From assembly GCA_017885655.1 (NCBI GenBank), contig JAFNFQ010000009.1, positions 1-46,723 on the forward strand: DNA of 46,723 nucleotides, in the 5' to 3' direction. The position numbers and the translations under genes are program-made. Source of the DNA: Methanobacteriota archaeon (GTDB taxonomy: Archaea > Thermoplasmatota > Thermoplasmata > RBG-16-68-12 > JAFNFQ01). The notes beneath the pieces are model-generated. The model saw nothing but the letters and a program-made list of their open reading frames with translations, made no database searches and was not told the DNA's origin. Below, piece after piece: positions 1 to 8,312 of the stretch. How positions within the stretch are numbered: the stretch's first letter is position 1; the number at the start of each line of letters is the position of its first letter.

Positions 1-553
1 TGTTGAGAAGGAACCATACGTCGTACGCGTCCCTCGACTTGCGCCTGTGGAGCAGGGCGCGGACCTTCTCCGCGAGGATCTCCTCGACGACCATGGCCTG
101 GATCCTGAAGGACGGGGCATCGCCGTACATCGGGAAGTACGTCCTCCACTCGGTCGTCACGGAAACCTCATCCTTCCAGCTCGCGTCAAGTCGTACTCTC
201 GCCATGCTCTGGGGGGTGCCCTGGTAAAGGAAGCCCTGAATGCCATATGACGCGAGCAGGCCGTCTCCCGCCTCTCTCACCGTCGCATCAGCCGGATAGC
301 CGAAGTCATCCACGTATCGGGCGAGCCTCAACACATCGGGTCTGGTGAGCCTCCCCGTGAAGTCCAGGTCCTCGGAGAACCTGTCGAGGCCGTGGAGCTT
401 GAAGAGCGCTGTCCCGCCCTTGAAGACGAGCCCGGGCGCTTCCCTCGAGACGGCTAGCAGCAGGACGTCCTGGAAGTAGTCCTTCTCCGCGTTCCCGAGG
501 TTCGCTATGCCCTTTGTCCTCGCGACTCTCTTCAGGGTCTGCAGGTCTATCAT
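1..553 (-). CDS. AbiEii-family nucleotidyltransferase toxin (type IV TA), 3' end cut by window edge
   Basis: Toxin half of a type IV toxin-antitoxin pair; family members are nucleotidyltransferases (NTases). Translating the minus strand from the ATG at 553 gives 184 residues before the left edge. The family motifs are clear: KGGTAL at residues 45-50, followed by RFSEDLDF at 58-65 (the G-G-T and D-x-D of the NTase active site), and the C-terminal signature of EILAEKVRALL and RDAYDVWFLL at about 158-183. The start codon overlaps the stop of the upstream AbiEi gene by four bases (ATGA), so the two are translationally coupled, which is the usual AbiE arrangement. Only the C-terminus is missing. 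The family is certain from the motifs; toxicity in this host is inference. Confidence 0.92.
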   Translation of the reverse strand, partial: MIDLQTLKRVARTKGIANLGNAEKDYFQDVLLLAVSREAPGLVFKGGTALFKLHGLDRFSEDLDFTGRLTRPDVLRLARYVDDFGYPADATVREAGDGLLASYGIQGFLYQGTPQSMARVRLDASWKDEVSVTTEWRTYFPMYGDAPSFRIQAMVVEEILAEKVRALLHRRKSRDAYDVWFLLN

Positions 554-1194
554 TCGATCACCTTCCACCTGTTCCGCTCGACGGGCTCTCTATGGTGGAC
601 ATAGTTCCTGTCCCCCGCCACCATGTCGTGGACCCCCGCAAGGAAGACTCCCGCCATTTCTGCGATGTAGCCGATCCTCTTCGCCGAGCTCACGTCGACT
701 CTGAGGGCGTAGTCCTCAAGCTTCCCCCTGTCGCATTTCTCTATGGCGCCGGCGATTTCGTCGCTCGGCATCCTTCGCGTCATGACTGCATCAATGACAG
801 CTTTCTCGAGGTCGGCGATTAGTATCTGGAAGCCGGAGTACCTGGACGGTCCGTACCCCCAGAAGTGCCGAGTCCTGATGAACTCCACGCCGTCTGCAAC
901 GCCTGCCGCCCTGGCCATGACCTCCACGGTCTTCGGCATCTGTGTCGTGGCGCCATGGTGCTGGAATGCGAACCAGAGCGAGATGTACGAGGGGTAGCGG
1001 ATGTGCGAGGCGTAGATCGCCGGATCGCCGTGTGCGGTGTAGATGCCCTTGGCTATCCTCCGAACGACGCCTCTGGATAGCATGCGGTGGATGTACAGCT
1101 TGGCGTAAGCCGCATCGCCGACGAGCGCCGCGACCTGCTTGGCGGTGATCACCGGTGCGTCTTTCGCGAACTCGACGAACTCCCTTTCCTTCAT
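550..1194 (-). CDS. AbiEi-family antitoxin / transcriptional regulator
   Basis: Antitoxin partner of the AbiEii gene directly downstream. The N-terminus (MKEREFVEFAKDAPVIT followed by AKQVAALVGD) is a winged-helix DNA-binding segment that leads into a basic wing around RGVVRRIAKGIY, a typical AbiEi pattern; the rest is the AbiEi C-terminal domain (SYISLWFAFQHHG, then a Lys-Ala-Val-Ile-Asp segment near the middle). Length of 214 residues is normal for the family. An in-frame ATG nine codons upstream (1221) is possible, but it would place the start inside the repeated, AT-rich putative operator, so the ATG at 1194 is preferred. AbiEi proteins characteristically repress their own promoter; autoregulation here is inferred from the repeats upstream. 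Confidence 0.88.
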   Translation of the reverse strand: MKEREFVEFAKDAPVITAKQVAALVGDAAYAKLYIHRMLSRGVVRRIAKGIYTAHGDPAIYASHIRYPSYISLWFAFQHHGATTQMPKTVEVMARAAGVADGVEFIRTRHFWGYGPSRYSGFQILIADLEKAVIDAVMTRRMPSDEIAGAIEKCDRGKLEDYALRVDVSSAKRIGYIAEMAGVFLAGVHDMVAGDRNYVHHREPVERNRWKVIE

Positions 1195-1196
1195 CT

Positions 1197-1231
1197 TATC
1201 ATAATGGCATATAGTTATCATAATAGATAAC
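1197..1231. promoter_or_regulatory. Putative AbiEi operator / promoter
   Basis: AT-rich stretch directly upstream of abiEi. TTATCATAAT occurs twice (1197-1206 and 1215-1224, spaced 18 bases), and GTTATC (1214-1219) with GATAAC (1226-1231) forms an inverted repeat with a 6-base spacer. AbiEi family antitoxins bind repeats in their own promoters, so this is the likely operator; binding itself is inference. Confidence 0.5.
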
Positions 1232-1276
1232 CTTTTGCATATTGAACAGGAAATATGCCATCGATGCCAATTCGAG

Positions 1277-1729
1277 TTACCCGTTGGGGACGAGATGGAA
1301 GGTTAGGTTCGAGTCGTCGAACGTCACCTTGTAGGCCTTGAAGACCGGATCTCTCCCTATGAGGATGGGCACATCGCCCTCCCTGGGTATGTGTGCCGTG
1401 ACATTGCGAAAGGTGAAGAGGCGACCGCCGCGTCCAATGATGAAATCCACAAGAGCCGAGAACCTGGGCACCTCATGACTCACCACCTGCATCGGTTTCT
1501 CCTCGTCCCGAAGTTCCAGCCCGAGGAATTCGGCGATGCCCAAGGGGATCACGAGACCGTCGGACCCCGAATCCAGGAGCCCCTCAACTTGAGGAGTCCT
1601 CCTGCCCCGCCACTCGAAGGCGCAGGGCAGCATGGGGTATGCGATGGTCTCTTCAGTCTCCGTGTCCGGGCGTGAGGCCGTTTGCCGTCGATACCTGAAT
1701 TGGAATCCGGGAGGCGCCGAAGGCTTCAT
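1277..1729 (-). CDS. Retropepsin-like (clan AA) aspartic protease
   Basis: Small predicted aspartic protease of 150 residues. The catalytic motif appears as LLDSGSDGLVIP (Asp-Ser-Gly-Ser variant of the retropepsin D-[TS]-G), about 50 residues in, and a typical C-terminal strand PILIGRDPVFKAYKVTFD matches the family's ILGRDxLxxxxxxxD pattern. A single D-S-G implies that it would act as a homodimer. It lies directly downstream of the DUF5678-like gene; a TTG at 1738 would overlap that gene's stop by four bases, so the start could be TTG 1738 or ATG 1729. No signal peptide, so cytoplasmic. Substrate unknown. A divergent paralogous pair is at 2457-3271. Confidence 0.75.
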   Translation of the reverse strand: MKPSAPPGFQFRYRRQTASRPDTETEETIAYPMLPCAFEWRGRRTPQVEGLLDSGSDGLVIPLGIAEFLGLELRDEEKPMQVVSHEVPRFSALVDFIIGRGGRLFTFRNVTAHIPREGDVPILIGRDPVFKAYKVTFDDSNLTFHLVPNG

Positions 1730-1734
1730 CGGAT

Positions 1735-1962
1735 TCAATAGAAAGAGGCTCCTCCGTGCAGGATCCTCGTCACCACGCTTCTCTCAGGGGGGTATTTCGC
1801 CGCCGCGCGGAAGACCTCCTTGATGCTGTCGCTGGAGGCGACGACGCGGCCATCCACCACGAGAACCCATTTGCCCTCAGCCCCTCGGATCGTCTCAACC
1901 TCGACTGATTCCACGGGATGCCTCCTGTGATGCGGGTTGGTTTCGTCTCGGCTTTCGGCCAC
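1735..1962 (-). CDS. DUF5678-like small protein
   Basis: 75-residue protein starting with GTG. Its core reads GKWVLVVDGRVVASSDSIKE, then YPPERSVVTRILHGGASFY, matching the pattern remembered for DUF5678: a glycine-lysine-tryptophan strand, a VxDGxVV turn, a short helix and a C-terminal aromatic ending. The function of the family is unknown. It is immediately upstream of, and probably co-translated with, the retropepsin-like protease gene at 1277-1729. The first 20 residues are charged and low-complexity and the exact start is uncertain. Its size and pairing recall antitoxins, but nothing in the sequence proves that. Confidence 0.7.
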   Translation of the reverse strand: MAESRDETNPHHRRHPVESVEVETIRGAEGKWVLVVDGRVVASSDSIKEVFRAAAKYPPERSVVTRILHGGASFY

Positions 1963-2456
1963 GGCATATTAGATGCGTTGGGGGCCTTATCAAGATTGGC
2001 ACTCCATTCATCTCTCGTGCTGCCATCCAGGACGCTGTAGAGGCCATCGTTCGCCGCCTCCAGCCCGACCGTCAGCTCCTTCAGCTCGCGCTTCTTCTGC
2101 GCCAAAAACGAGAGACTGAACGGTGAAAGGGCCGTCAGAGGCCCCATTTTTCCGAGAGCGAGATCGTGACGCCAGAGCATGTAGGCCGCGGTGAAAGCCG
2201 AGGCCCGGTCGATCGCGAGCTTGTGCGAAGTGAATCGGAGTTCGCGATTCATCGCGAAGTGAACTCAGCAGGGTTCCATGATTCATCCGGGCAAAACGAT
2301 GATGCGTCCTGAGGAGCTGCCGATGAACGCATGACGGATTCGAGTGGATCAGCATGATTGATTATCGCAATCCGCATCGAAGGACAAAGATTCAAGTCTG
2401 GCAGTCGCCGTCGGCTCTACCCTCAGACAGGAAATCCTTAAATGACCCGAGCGACC
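1963..2456. other. Intergenic region with a possible gene remnant
   Basis: About 490 bases between two divergent DUF5678-like genes. On the minus strand from an ATG at 2252 to about 1970 there are some 94 open codons with protein-like composition (for example LTALSPFSLSFLAQKKRELK), but the frame then runs on through the downstream gene in the wrong register, so this is a remnant or chance ORF. On the plus strand, CCTTAAATG at about 2434-2442 is a plausible TATA box for the gene starting at 2457. Confidence 0.3.
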
Positions 2457-2762
2457 ATGCCAAGACGCCGGAAAAGCAAGAAGACGGAGGAGACCACTGT
2501 GGCGAGTGTGGCGGTTGAAGGCAGGGACCCGACTCTGGAGATCAGGCTCAAGCGTGAGAACAGCGAGTGGCTCGACAGGCATCGCGCGGAACTGAGGAGG
2601 AAGTATCCGGATCGGTATGTAGCGGTCTTCGACAGGAGGGTCGCAGCCCAAAGCGAGGAATTCCACGCGGTCCTCTCAGCGCTGAGGAAGAAGTCCGAGA
2701 CTGCGCCTGCAATCGCGGCAATCGAGTTCATAGACAAAGATGAGGTAGTCTGGGTGCTCTAG
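2457..2762 (+). CDS. DUF5678-like small protein (second copy)
   Basis: 101-residue protein. After a basic N-terminus (MPRRRKSKK) it carries a helix WLDRHRAELRRKYPDRY, then the strand-turn-strand VAVFDRRVAAQSEE and a C-terminal IEFIDKDEVVWVL, the same layout as the DUF5678-like protein at 1735-1962 (strand, D-x-R-V-A turn, helix, hydrophobic C-terminus), though diverged. ATG 2442 lies in frame but overlaps the TATA-like element, so ATG 2457 is preferred. It is followed by a retropepsin-like protease gene 38 bases downstream, repeating the gene order of the first pair. Function unknown. Confidence 0.6.
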   Translation: MPRRRKSKKTEETTVASVAVEGRDPTLEIRLKRENSEWLDRHRAELRRKYPDRYVAVFDRRVAAQSEEFHAVLSALRKKSETAPAIAAIEFIDKDEVVWVL

Positions 2763-2800
2763 TAAAATCTGTTCGAAATCGCTTGACCAACGGGGGATGC

Positions 2801-3271
2801 ATGTCCGTCAGGCTTCATTTGACGTCCGACAATCGCGTCGAGGTCGTCGGCTATCTGACATCCTTGGAACACGGGAACGCCGGCCCCATCACCTTCATGA
2901 TGGACACGGGCTCGCAGAGGACGATTCTGGGTCCGCGCGACGCCGAGGCGCTGGGGTTCCGGACAAGCAGTTTTCCTCGCTACGCTGGCCCCCAGTTGAT
3001 TGGCGTCGGCGGCAGAGGGAGCGCGTTCTCTGCGGGTGTCTGCGAGATCATCTTGGGCGACAATGAGATTGTGGGCGATGAGGAGATCCTGTATTTCATG
3101 CCGGGAAGGGAGAAAGATGTCCGTTCTCGCGACGGAGGCTTACGATATGTGAAACGCGAACGGACATTCCAGTTGCCAAGCGTCCTTGGGACTGGGTTCC
3201 TGTCAAAGAAGAAATGCGTCTTGAGCATCGACTACGGCAAGATGACTGGCGAGATCCTCAGACACCTCTGA
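2801..3271 (+). CDS. Retropepsin-like (clan AA) aspartic protease (second copy)
   Basis: 156-residue predicted aspartic protease. The catalytic motif is FMMDTGSQRTILGP near residue 30, a textbook D-T-G-S loop followed by the hydrophobic I-L; a flap-like segment (QLIGVGGRG) follows, and the C-terminal strand is VLGTGFLSKKKCVLSIDYG, the family's GxxFL...L-D pattern. The ATG at 2801 has a G-rich stretch upstream; a TTG at 2783 is the alternative. It pairs with the DUF5678-like gene upstream. It is diverged from the minus-strand homologue at 1277-1729 except at the motifs. No signal peptide. Substrate unknown. Confidence 0.78.
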   Translation: MSVRLHLTSDNRVEVVGYLTSLEHGNAGPITFMMDTGSQRTILGPRDAEALGFRTSSFPRYAGPQLIGVGGRGSAFSAGVCEIILGDNEIVGDEEILYFMPGREKDVRSRDGGLRYVKRERTFQLPSVLGTGFLSKKKCVLSIDYGKMTGEILRHL

Positions 3272-3319
3272 ATCGGTATTTTCCCCCTTTCTCGTACAAT
3301 TCGTCCGTTGATTGTTGCC

Positions 3320-3675
3320 TCGCCGACTGCCATCGTTCTCGTAACGCTATTCTTTCGGGGCAAAGGGTATCGGTCAAGATAACGCTGAGGACGCTGAGTC
3401 CATCATCATTCGATCAGACGATGACAACGACAAGCGGAATCTCTGTCGTCCCGCCATCGTCGTCTCTCACAATCAGCTTGAGCTCGTACATCCCCGCCGC
3501 CTGGTAGGCATGAGCCTCAGAGTCCGTGGCGGCGAATGGGAAAGTACCGCCAGGACTGGGGTACGGGTCCGGTCCGATCCCGTCGTTGTAATATATCGTG
3601 GCGGTGGCGGGAGAACCGTCCCCCCAGTCCCAGGTGAAGGTGAGGTCGTCGCTGCCCTGGTCGGTGGCGGTGGCG
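3320..3675. repeat. Duplicated block, copy 1 (pairs with 6677-7032)
   Basis: Near-identical to 6677-7032 at a constant offset of 3357 bases, with about fifteen mismatches by eye and no gaps. The block covers the last ~85 codons of the SBBP/PKD gene plus about 95 bases past its stop codon, so it is not only a conserved protein domain: the non-coding flank is conserved equally well. Confidence 0.9.
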
Positions 3676-6515
3676 GCGAACTCTATCGGGAAGCCCACCA
3701 GCATCGCCCTCAGGTCAGGGACTTCCCAGACCCACGTGTCGTTGTGACGGACGTTGAATGTGTGGTGCAACCTCGACTCGGAGCCGTCCTTGGCGGTGAA
3801 GACGAGCCACGCGGGATTCGCCCCGTTCATCTGCCCGTTGACAGGATCGTCCGGCGGGGTGTACACGACCCGGGCTGACCACGTGTCGCTGCTCGCGAGG
3901 TCGAGCGTGACGTTGGCGATGGTGACCGCCTGGTCGTTGGGACTGCCTGACATTCTCACCACGGAAGCCGTAGCGTATTCGGCTCCGTTCAGGTACACCG
4001 TGGCGGTGACATCATGCCATTTCTCCCCCGCCACGCGGAGCGTAACATCGAATGTGGCGGTGGCGGTGATCACACCATCGATGGTCGGCGGGACGTTCAG
4101 GACGATGACCGGCGTGGTAGCCTCTGTGCTCAGGTTCCCGTCGCTCACCCTCATGGTGGCGGTGCCGTTGAAGTCGTCGCCGTAGATGTGCGTGGCGGTG
4201 CTGCTTGGCCCGGAGACGTCGAACACGCCATCCGATTCGAAGTCGAAGTCGTAGGTCAAGGCGTCTCCGTCTGAGTCACGGGCATCCACCGTGAGGATGG
4301 CGGCAGAACCCTCCTTCGCTGGGGTCGCCGAGAAGGTGAGAATCATCGGGGGTTGGTTCTCGCTTCCCGCAGACATGTTCAATCTCACTGCGATAGCGTC
4401 GTAGTAACCGTTTGGAGTTGTGTCGAACGCCCCTGGCGTCACGGGGAAGTCCGTCGACAGCGTATTCCCCGTCGCGTAGAGGTTGCCGGAAGGCCCGATA
4501 GCAACCCCATACACTACGTCATCCCCATTGCTCCCGCCAAGGTAGGTGGCATTCAAGACAGAGGTCCCTTCGGCATTGATTCTCGCTATGAAGGAGTCGG
4601 GCGGGTTCGGCGTTGTGTCGAAGCCGCCGGGCGTCACCGGGAAGTCCGTTGACCATGTGTGTCCGCCCACGTAGGAGTCCCCGGACCCGTCAAGCGCAAT
4701 CGAAATCCCTTGGTCGAAGTTGTTCCCGCCCAAGAACGTGGAATAGATGAGAGAATCCCCGAGTGCGTTAATCTTCACGACGAAGCCATCGCCCCGCGTG
4801 TTGACGCAGTCGAACGTGCCGGGAGTCAGAGGGAAGTCGCTTGAGTAGCTCATCCCTGTGACGTACATGTTACCGTCGGGGTCCAGAGCAATCGCGTTGC
4901 CCCCATCCTCATCGGCGCCGCCGATGAACGTGCCGTACTCAAGTGCGCTTCCGCTCGTATCCAGCCGGGCGACGAACGCATCTCCGTACGTGAGAACCGT
5001 TCCCCCGTTATACGACCGGTCAAAGGCGCCAGGCGTGGTCGGGAAATCCGGTGACCTCGTGTATCCCGTCACCGTCGCGTTGCCTGTTGGCGGGACGGCG
5101 ATTGAGCGAGCGTTGTCGTTGTCGGCCCCACCAAGGTATGTCGCATACTGGAGGGCGCTCCCTGCGACGTTGAGCTTCGCCACGAACGCATCCCCGTACG
5201 TGCCGCCCGCGAAGGTGGTGTCGAAAGCGGAGGGTGTGACAGGAAAGTCTGGGGAATCCGTGATACCGGACACGTAAGTGCCGGTTGCGTCCGTGGCGAT
5301 GGAGTAGCCAATATCCCCGGCAGCCCCTCCGAGGAACGTCGAGTAGACGAGGGCGTCCCCGGCGGCGCTCAGCTTTGCCACGAACGCGTCGTGGAAGCCC
5401 CCTGAGTACGTGCGGTCGAACGCCCCGGCGGTCGTCGGGAAGTCCGTCGAGATAGTCAATCCCGTAAGGTACGTCTGATTGGCGGCATCCAAGGCGACCG
5501 CATAGGCTGTGTCTTCGCGGCTCCCGCCGAGGAAGGTCGCATAGACAAGTGCGTCTCCGGAAGGGGCCAGTTTCACCAAGAAAGCATCCCGAACGTCATA
5601 GTCGATGTCATACGAACCCGGAGTCGACGGGAAGTCTGGTGAGTACGTCTTGCCAGCGACATAGGCATTGCCCCCCGCGTCCACTTGAATCGACCATCCT
5701 TCGTCCCAACCACCGCCGCCGAGGAACGTCGCGTATATCAGGGGATCGATGATGAGCGGACTCGAATGATCCCACCCAGTACAATCGAACCCGAGAGACC
5801 TTGCCCCTCGGCGTACAAATGAGCACGTGACCGGTGTCCCGTAACTGTCGTACGAATATGGTGGGGATTCCCGCAACGCGAACGGGCTGGCCCCGAGAGA
5901 AACACCATCGGATTCAACATCGAACCGGTCAAGCCCCTCGTAAGACATGGTTATTCGTGCTGGTTCAGCAGACGGTTCCACGCGGAACTCGTACTTCGGA
6001 TTCCCGCCAACGACTCTGTAGACGAGGTCGACGCCCTCGTATAATCCGTGGTAGACTATTGCACGGTAATTCGGGACGCCAGTCCGCCATGCACTCGGTT
6101 CATTCCCTATGAAGAAGTTGCTCTTGAACGAGAGCTCATCGATCCCCACGGGCGCGACCTTATTGGCCCCTTCGAAATGCATCATGTACGCGTATGACCT
6201 CAACGGGACTCGCTCCACCTGAGCCGAATCCACGAGGAGCGTTGGGTCCTTCCATCTTCCGTCTGAATCATCTCTCGCTTCATCGAACTCGGTAAGCACG
6301 AACATGACCCCGTCGTCCCGGAACGCCACAGAAGGATTCCCTCTCGAGTAGTACTTGATCCCATCCGCGACCTGCCCCCTATTCTCGGTGAAGTAGCCGT
6401 CCTTGGAGCGTAACTTATCGAGTATGGTTTGATTGACATCGTTCTCGGCGGGACTCAGATCTCCACCCTCCAGAATCGAGAACGTGACGAGGCTCAGCAA
6501 GAACAGTGCGGTCAC
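3414..6515 (-). CDS. Secreted SBBP beta-propeller / PKD surface protein
   Basis: 1033-residue extracellular protein. The N-terminus (MTALFLLSLVTFSI) is hydrophobic, followed by the N-terminal domain typical of SBBP proteins (YFTENRGQVADGIKYYSRGN). From about residue 259 there are seven SBBP repeats of ~64 residues, each with Y-x-T-[FY]-[LI]-G-G and S-x-D-F-P-x-T-x-[GS]-x-[FY]-D motifs, enough for a closed seven-bladed propeller. Next come a PKD-like domain (about 720-800), a spacer domain and a C-terminal PKD domain with FTWDWGDGSPAT. The start is a GTG; the RPVRTVAV codons just upstream would complete a signal peptide but have no start codon in frame, so the true start may involve a frameshift. 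No sortase or membrane anchor is visible at the C-terminus. Confidence 0.85.
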   Translation of the reverse strand: MTALFLLSLVTFSILEGGDLSPAENDVNQTILDKLRSKDGYFTENRGQVADGIKYYSRGNPSVAFRDDGVMFVLTEFDEARDDSDGRWKDPTLLVDSAQVERVPLRSYAYMMHFEGANKVAPVGIDELSFKSNFFIGNEPSAWRTGVPNYRAIVYHGLYEGVDLVYRVVGGNPKYEFRVEPSAEPARITMSYEGLDRFDVESDGVSLGASPFALRESPPYSYDSYGTPVTCSFVRRGARSLGFDCTGWDHSSPLIIDPLIYATFLGGGGWDEGWSIQVDAGGNAYVAGKTYSPDFPSTPGSYDIDYDVRDAFLVKLAPSGDALVYATFLGGSREDTAYAVALDAANQTYLTGLTISTDFPTTAGAFDRTYSGGFHDAFVAKLSAAGDALVYSTFLGGAAGDIGYSIATDATGTYVSGITDSPDFPVTPSAFDTTFAGGTYGDAFVAKLNVAGSALQYATYLGGADNDNARSIAVPPTGNATVTGYTRSPDFPTTPGAFDRSYNGGTVLTYGDAFVARLDTSGSALEYGTFIGGADEDGGNAIALDPDGNMYVTGMSYSSDFPLTPGTFDCVNTRGDGFVVKINALGDSLIYSTFLGGNNFDQGISIALDGSGDSYVGGHTWSTDFPVTPGGFDTTPNPPDSFIARINAEGTSVLNATYLGGSNGDDVVYGVAIGPSGNLYATGNTLSTDFPVTPGAFDTTPNGYYDAIAVRLNMSAGSENQPPMILTFSATPAKEGSAAILTVDARDSDGDALTYDFDFESDGVFDVSGPSSTATHIYGDDFNGTATMRVSDGNLSTEATTPVIVLNVPPTIDGVITATATFDVTLRVAGEKWHDVTATVYLNGAEYATASVVRMSGSPNDQAVTIANVTLDLASSDTWSARVVYTPPDDPVNGQMNGANPAWLVFTAKDGSESRLHHTFNVRHNDTWVWEVPDLRAMLVGFPIEFAATATDQGSDDLTFTWDWGDGSPATATIYYNDGIGPDPYPSPGGTFPFAATDSEAHAYQAAGMYELKLIVRDDDGGTTEIPLVVVIV

Positions 6516-6676
6516 GGTTACCGCAACCGTGCGAACCGGTCTGAATTCCTCTCCCTCGCGTGAAGCGTAGTTCGCGAAGATACCTCACACCCCCTCTCTG
6601 GGAAACCATCGCCTTCCAGATATATCATGGTTTGCCAGGAGATGGGGACTGTCGTGCACCGCCGAGGACAATGGGT

Positions 6677-7032
6677 TCGCCGACTGCCATCGTTCTCGTA
6701 ACGCTATTCCTTCGGGGCAAAGGGTATCGGTCAAGATAACGCTGAGGACGCTGAGTCCATCATCATTCGATCAGACGATGACAACGACAAGCGGAATCTC
6801 TGTCGTCCCGCCATCGTCGTCTCTCACAATCAGCTTGAGCTCGTACATCCCCGCCGCCTGGTAGGCATGAATCTCAGAATCCGAGGCGGCGAATGGGAAA
6901 GTACCGCCAGGACTGGGGTACGGGTCCGGTCCGATTCCGTCGTTGTAGTACGTCTTGGCGGTGGCGGGAGAACCGTCCCCCCATTCCCAGGTGAAGGTGA
7001 GGTCGTCGCTGCCCGGGTCGGTGGCTGTGGCG
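6677..7032. repeat. Duplicated block, copy 2 (pairs with 3320-3675)
   Basis: Second copy of the block described at 3320-3675. It includes the 3' end of the PKD gene at 6771-8312 and about 95 bases of downstream sequence. Identity falls sharply beyond 7032, inside the PKD coding sequence, which marks the edge of the duplication or gene-conversion tract. Confidence 0.9.
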
Positions 7033-8312
7033 GTGAACGTGATGTCCCTTCCCGCCAAGAGCGAGCTGAGGCTCACTGTCCAGTTCCATGTGTCGGGGTG
7101 GCGGACATTGAATGTGTGGTGCATCTCGACCGGCGGCCCGGAGTCGAAGGTGAATGTGAGCCAGGCGGGGTTGGCACCGTTCGGCTGGCCGTTGACCTTG
7201 TCATCATCAGGTGTGTAAGCGATCCTGAGGGAACTGCTCTTCGTCGCGTCGATGCTGATTTCGAACGAGGTTTCCTGAGGCTTGCCCGGTTCGCGGACGA
7301 GACTCGCCATGAGCGTCTCGTTCCCGTCATCGACCACGTAGGCGGAGACGTCGTGCCACTTCTCCCCCGCTATCCTCAACGTGGCGGTTGCGGTGACGGC
7401 CGGTGAACTGAGGGACACCCTCGGCGCGACGTTGGAGATGTTGCACTCCAAGCAGCTGTTGCTCGCGTCCGCCTCTGTCTTGGTCACCTTGAAGTTCAGG
7501 TCGCACTTCGGCACGGAGTTGTTCGAGACGAACAGCCACGAGCTCCCGTAATGGTAGTAGGTCCCGTCGTAGGTGAAGTTCTTCCAGGAGACTCTCGACG
7601 GGTATATCCAGGTCCAGGGGATCGACATGGTGCCGGTCCTGTGGCACTCGACGATGTACTTCCAGCCGGTCGAGAGGGCAACGGGGCTGACGAGCTTGCA
7701 CCAGTCCCAGTAGTTGCCGCCGCTCCCGCCCGGGGTGCACGACGCGAGCAAGGCCCCCGTGTACGCGTTGTACAGCCTGATGGACAGATCGGGATAGGTG
7801 TAGTTCTGCCGCCAGAACCCGAGGCTGGCTACGTCCATCTTGATCTTCGGTGAGAATCTCCAGCCCATGTCGGCAAGGGAGGTCATTCCGTCCACCGCGG
7901 GAGTCCCCTCGAGGGCGGTCCCGTTGTAGGTCACAGTCTTCGTGGAAATCCCGTCCCAGCCCTCGACGCAGACCTTGCCCTCGTAGTCGTCGTAGAAGAT
8001 ATAGTCCAAGAACCAGTCGGCGGTCCATATGCCCAAGGAGCTCCCGCCGTACTGTGGCGGGTAGTCCCATTTGCCGTCGCCGTTCATGTCCCAGCGGAAC
8101 AGGAAGAGATTCGGGTCGTTCCACTCGACCCAGAAGTGCACAGTGCACGGCTCGTCGCAGGAGGTCCTGTTGGCCATCACCCTTAGGTAGTAGTCCATCG
8201 GCTCGGGCATGGTACCGTTCTGCGGCCGCGTGACGTCCCCGATCTGGCCGAGGGCGCTGGCCATCACGAAAACTAGCACAGCGAATACTGCGAGATTCCT
8301 CATCATCTGCAT
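6771..8312 (-). CDS. Secreted PKD-domain surface protein
   Basis: 513 residues. Signal peptide MQMMRNLAVFAVLVFVMASA with cleavage expected near ALG-QIG; a strong ribosome binding site (GGAGGAG) sits 10 bases before the ATG. The N-terminal two-thirds is a beta-rich region with several cysteines (C-x3-C at about 52-56; C-x2-C in SCLECN) and a Ca-loop-like DMNGDGKWD segment. The C-terminal ~220 residues (AGEKWHDVSAYV onward) match the end of the SBBP protein downstream, ending in a PKD domain with FTWEWGDGSPAT. Several N-x-[ST] sequons suggest glycosylation. The ligand is unknown. Same strand as 3414-6515; separated by 255 bases, which hold the duplicated flank. Confidence 0.8.
   Translation of the reverse strand: MQMMRNLAVFAVLVFVMASALGQIGDVTRPQNGTMPEPMDYYLRVMANRTSCDEPCTVHFWVEWNDPNLFLFRWDMNGDGKWDYPPQYGGSSLGIWTADWFLDYIFYDDYEGKVCVEGWDGISTKTVTYNGTALEGTPAVDGMTSLADMGWRFSPKIKMDVASLGFWRQNYTYPDLSIRLYNAYTGALLASCTPGGSGGNYWDWCKLVSPVALSTGWKYIVECHRTGTMSIPWTWIYPSRVSWKNFTYDGTYYHYGSSWLFVSNNSVPKCDLNFKVTKTEADASNSCLECNISNVAPRVSLSSPAVTATATLRIAGEKWHDVSAYVVDDGNETLMASLVREPGKPQETSFEISIDATKSSSLRIAYTPDDDKVNGQPNGANPAWLTFTFDSGPPVEMHHTFNVRHPDTWNWTVSLSSLLAGRDITFTATATDPGSDDLTFTWEWGDGSPATAKTYYNDGIGPDPYPSPGGTFPFAASDSEIHAYQAAGMYELKLIVRDDDGGTTEIPLVVVIV

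Noticed and set aside
4400-5760. CRISPR-like spacing of repeated sequence
   Set aside because: The periodicity is the ~190-base coding repeat of SBBP blades; units are diverged coding sequence without short identical repeats and unique spacers. No CRISPR array was seen anywhere.
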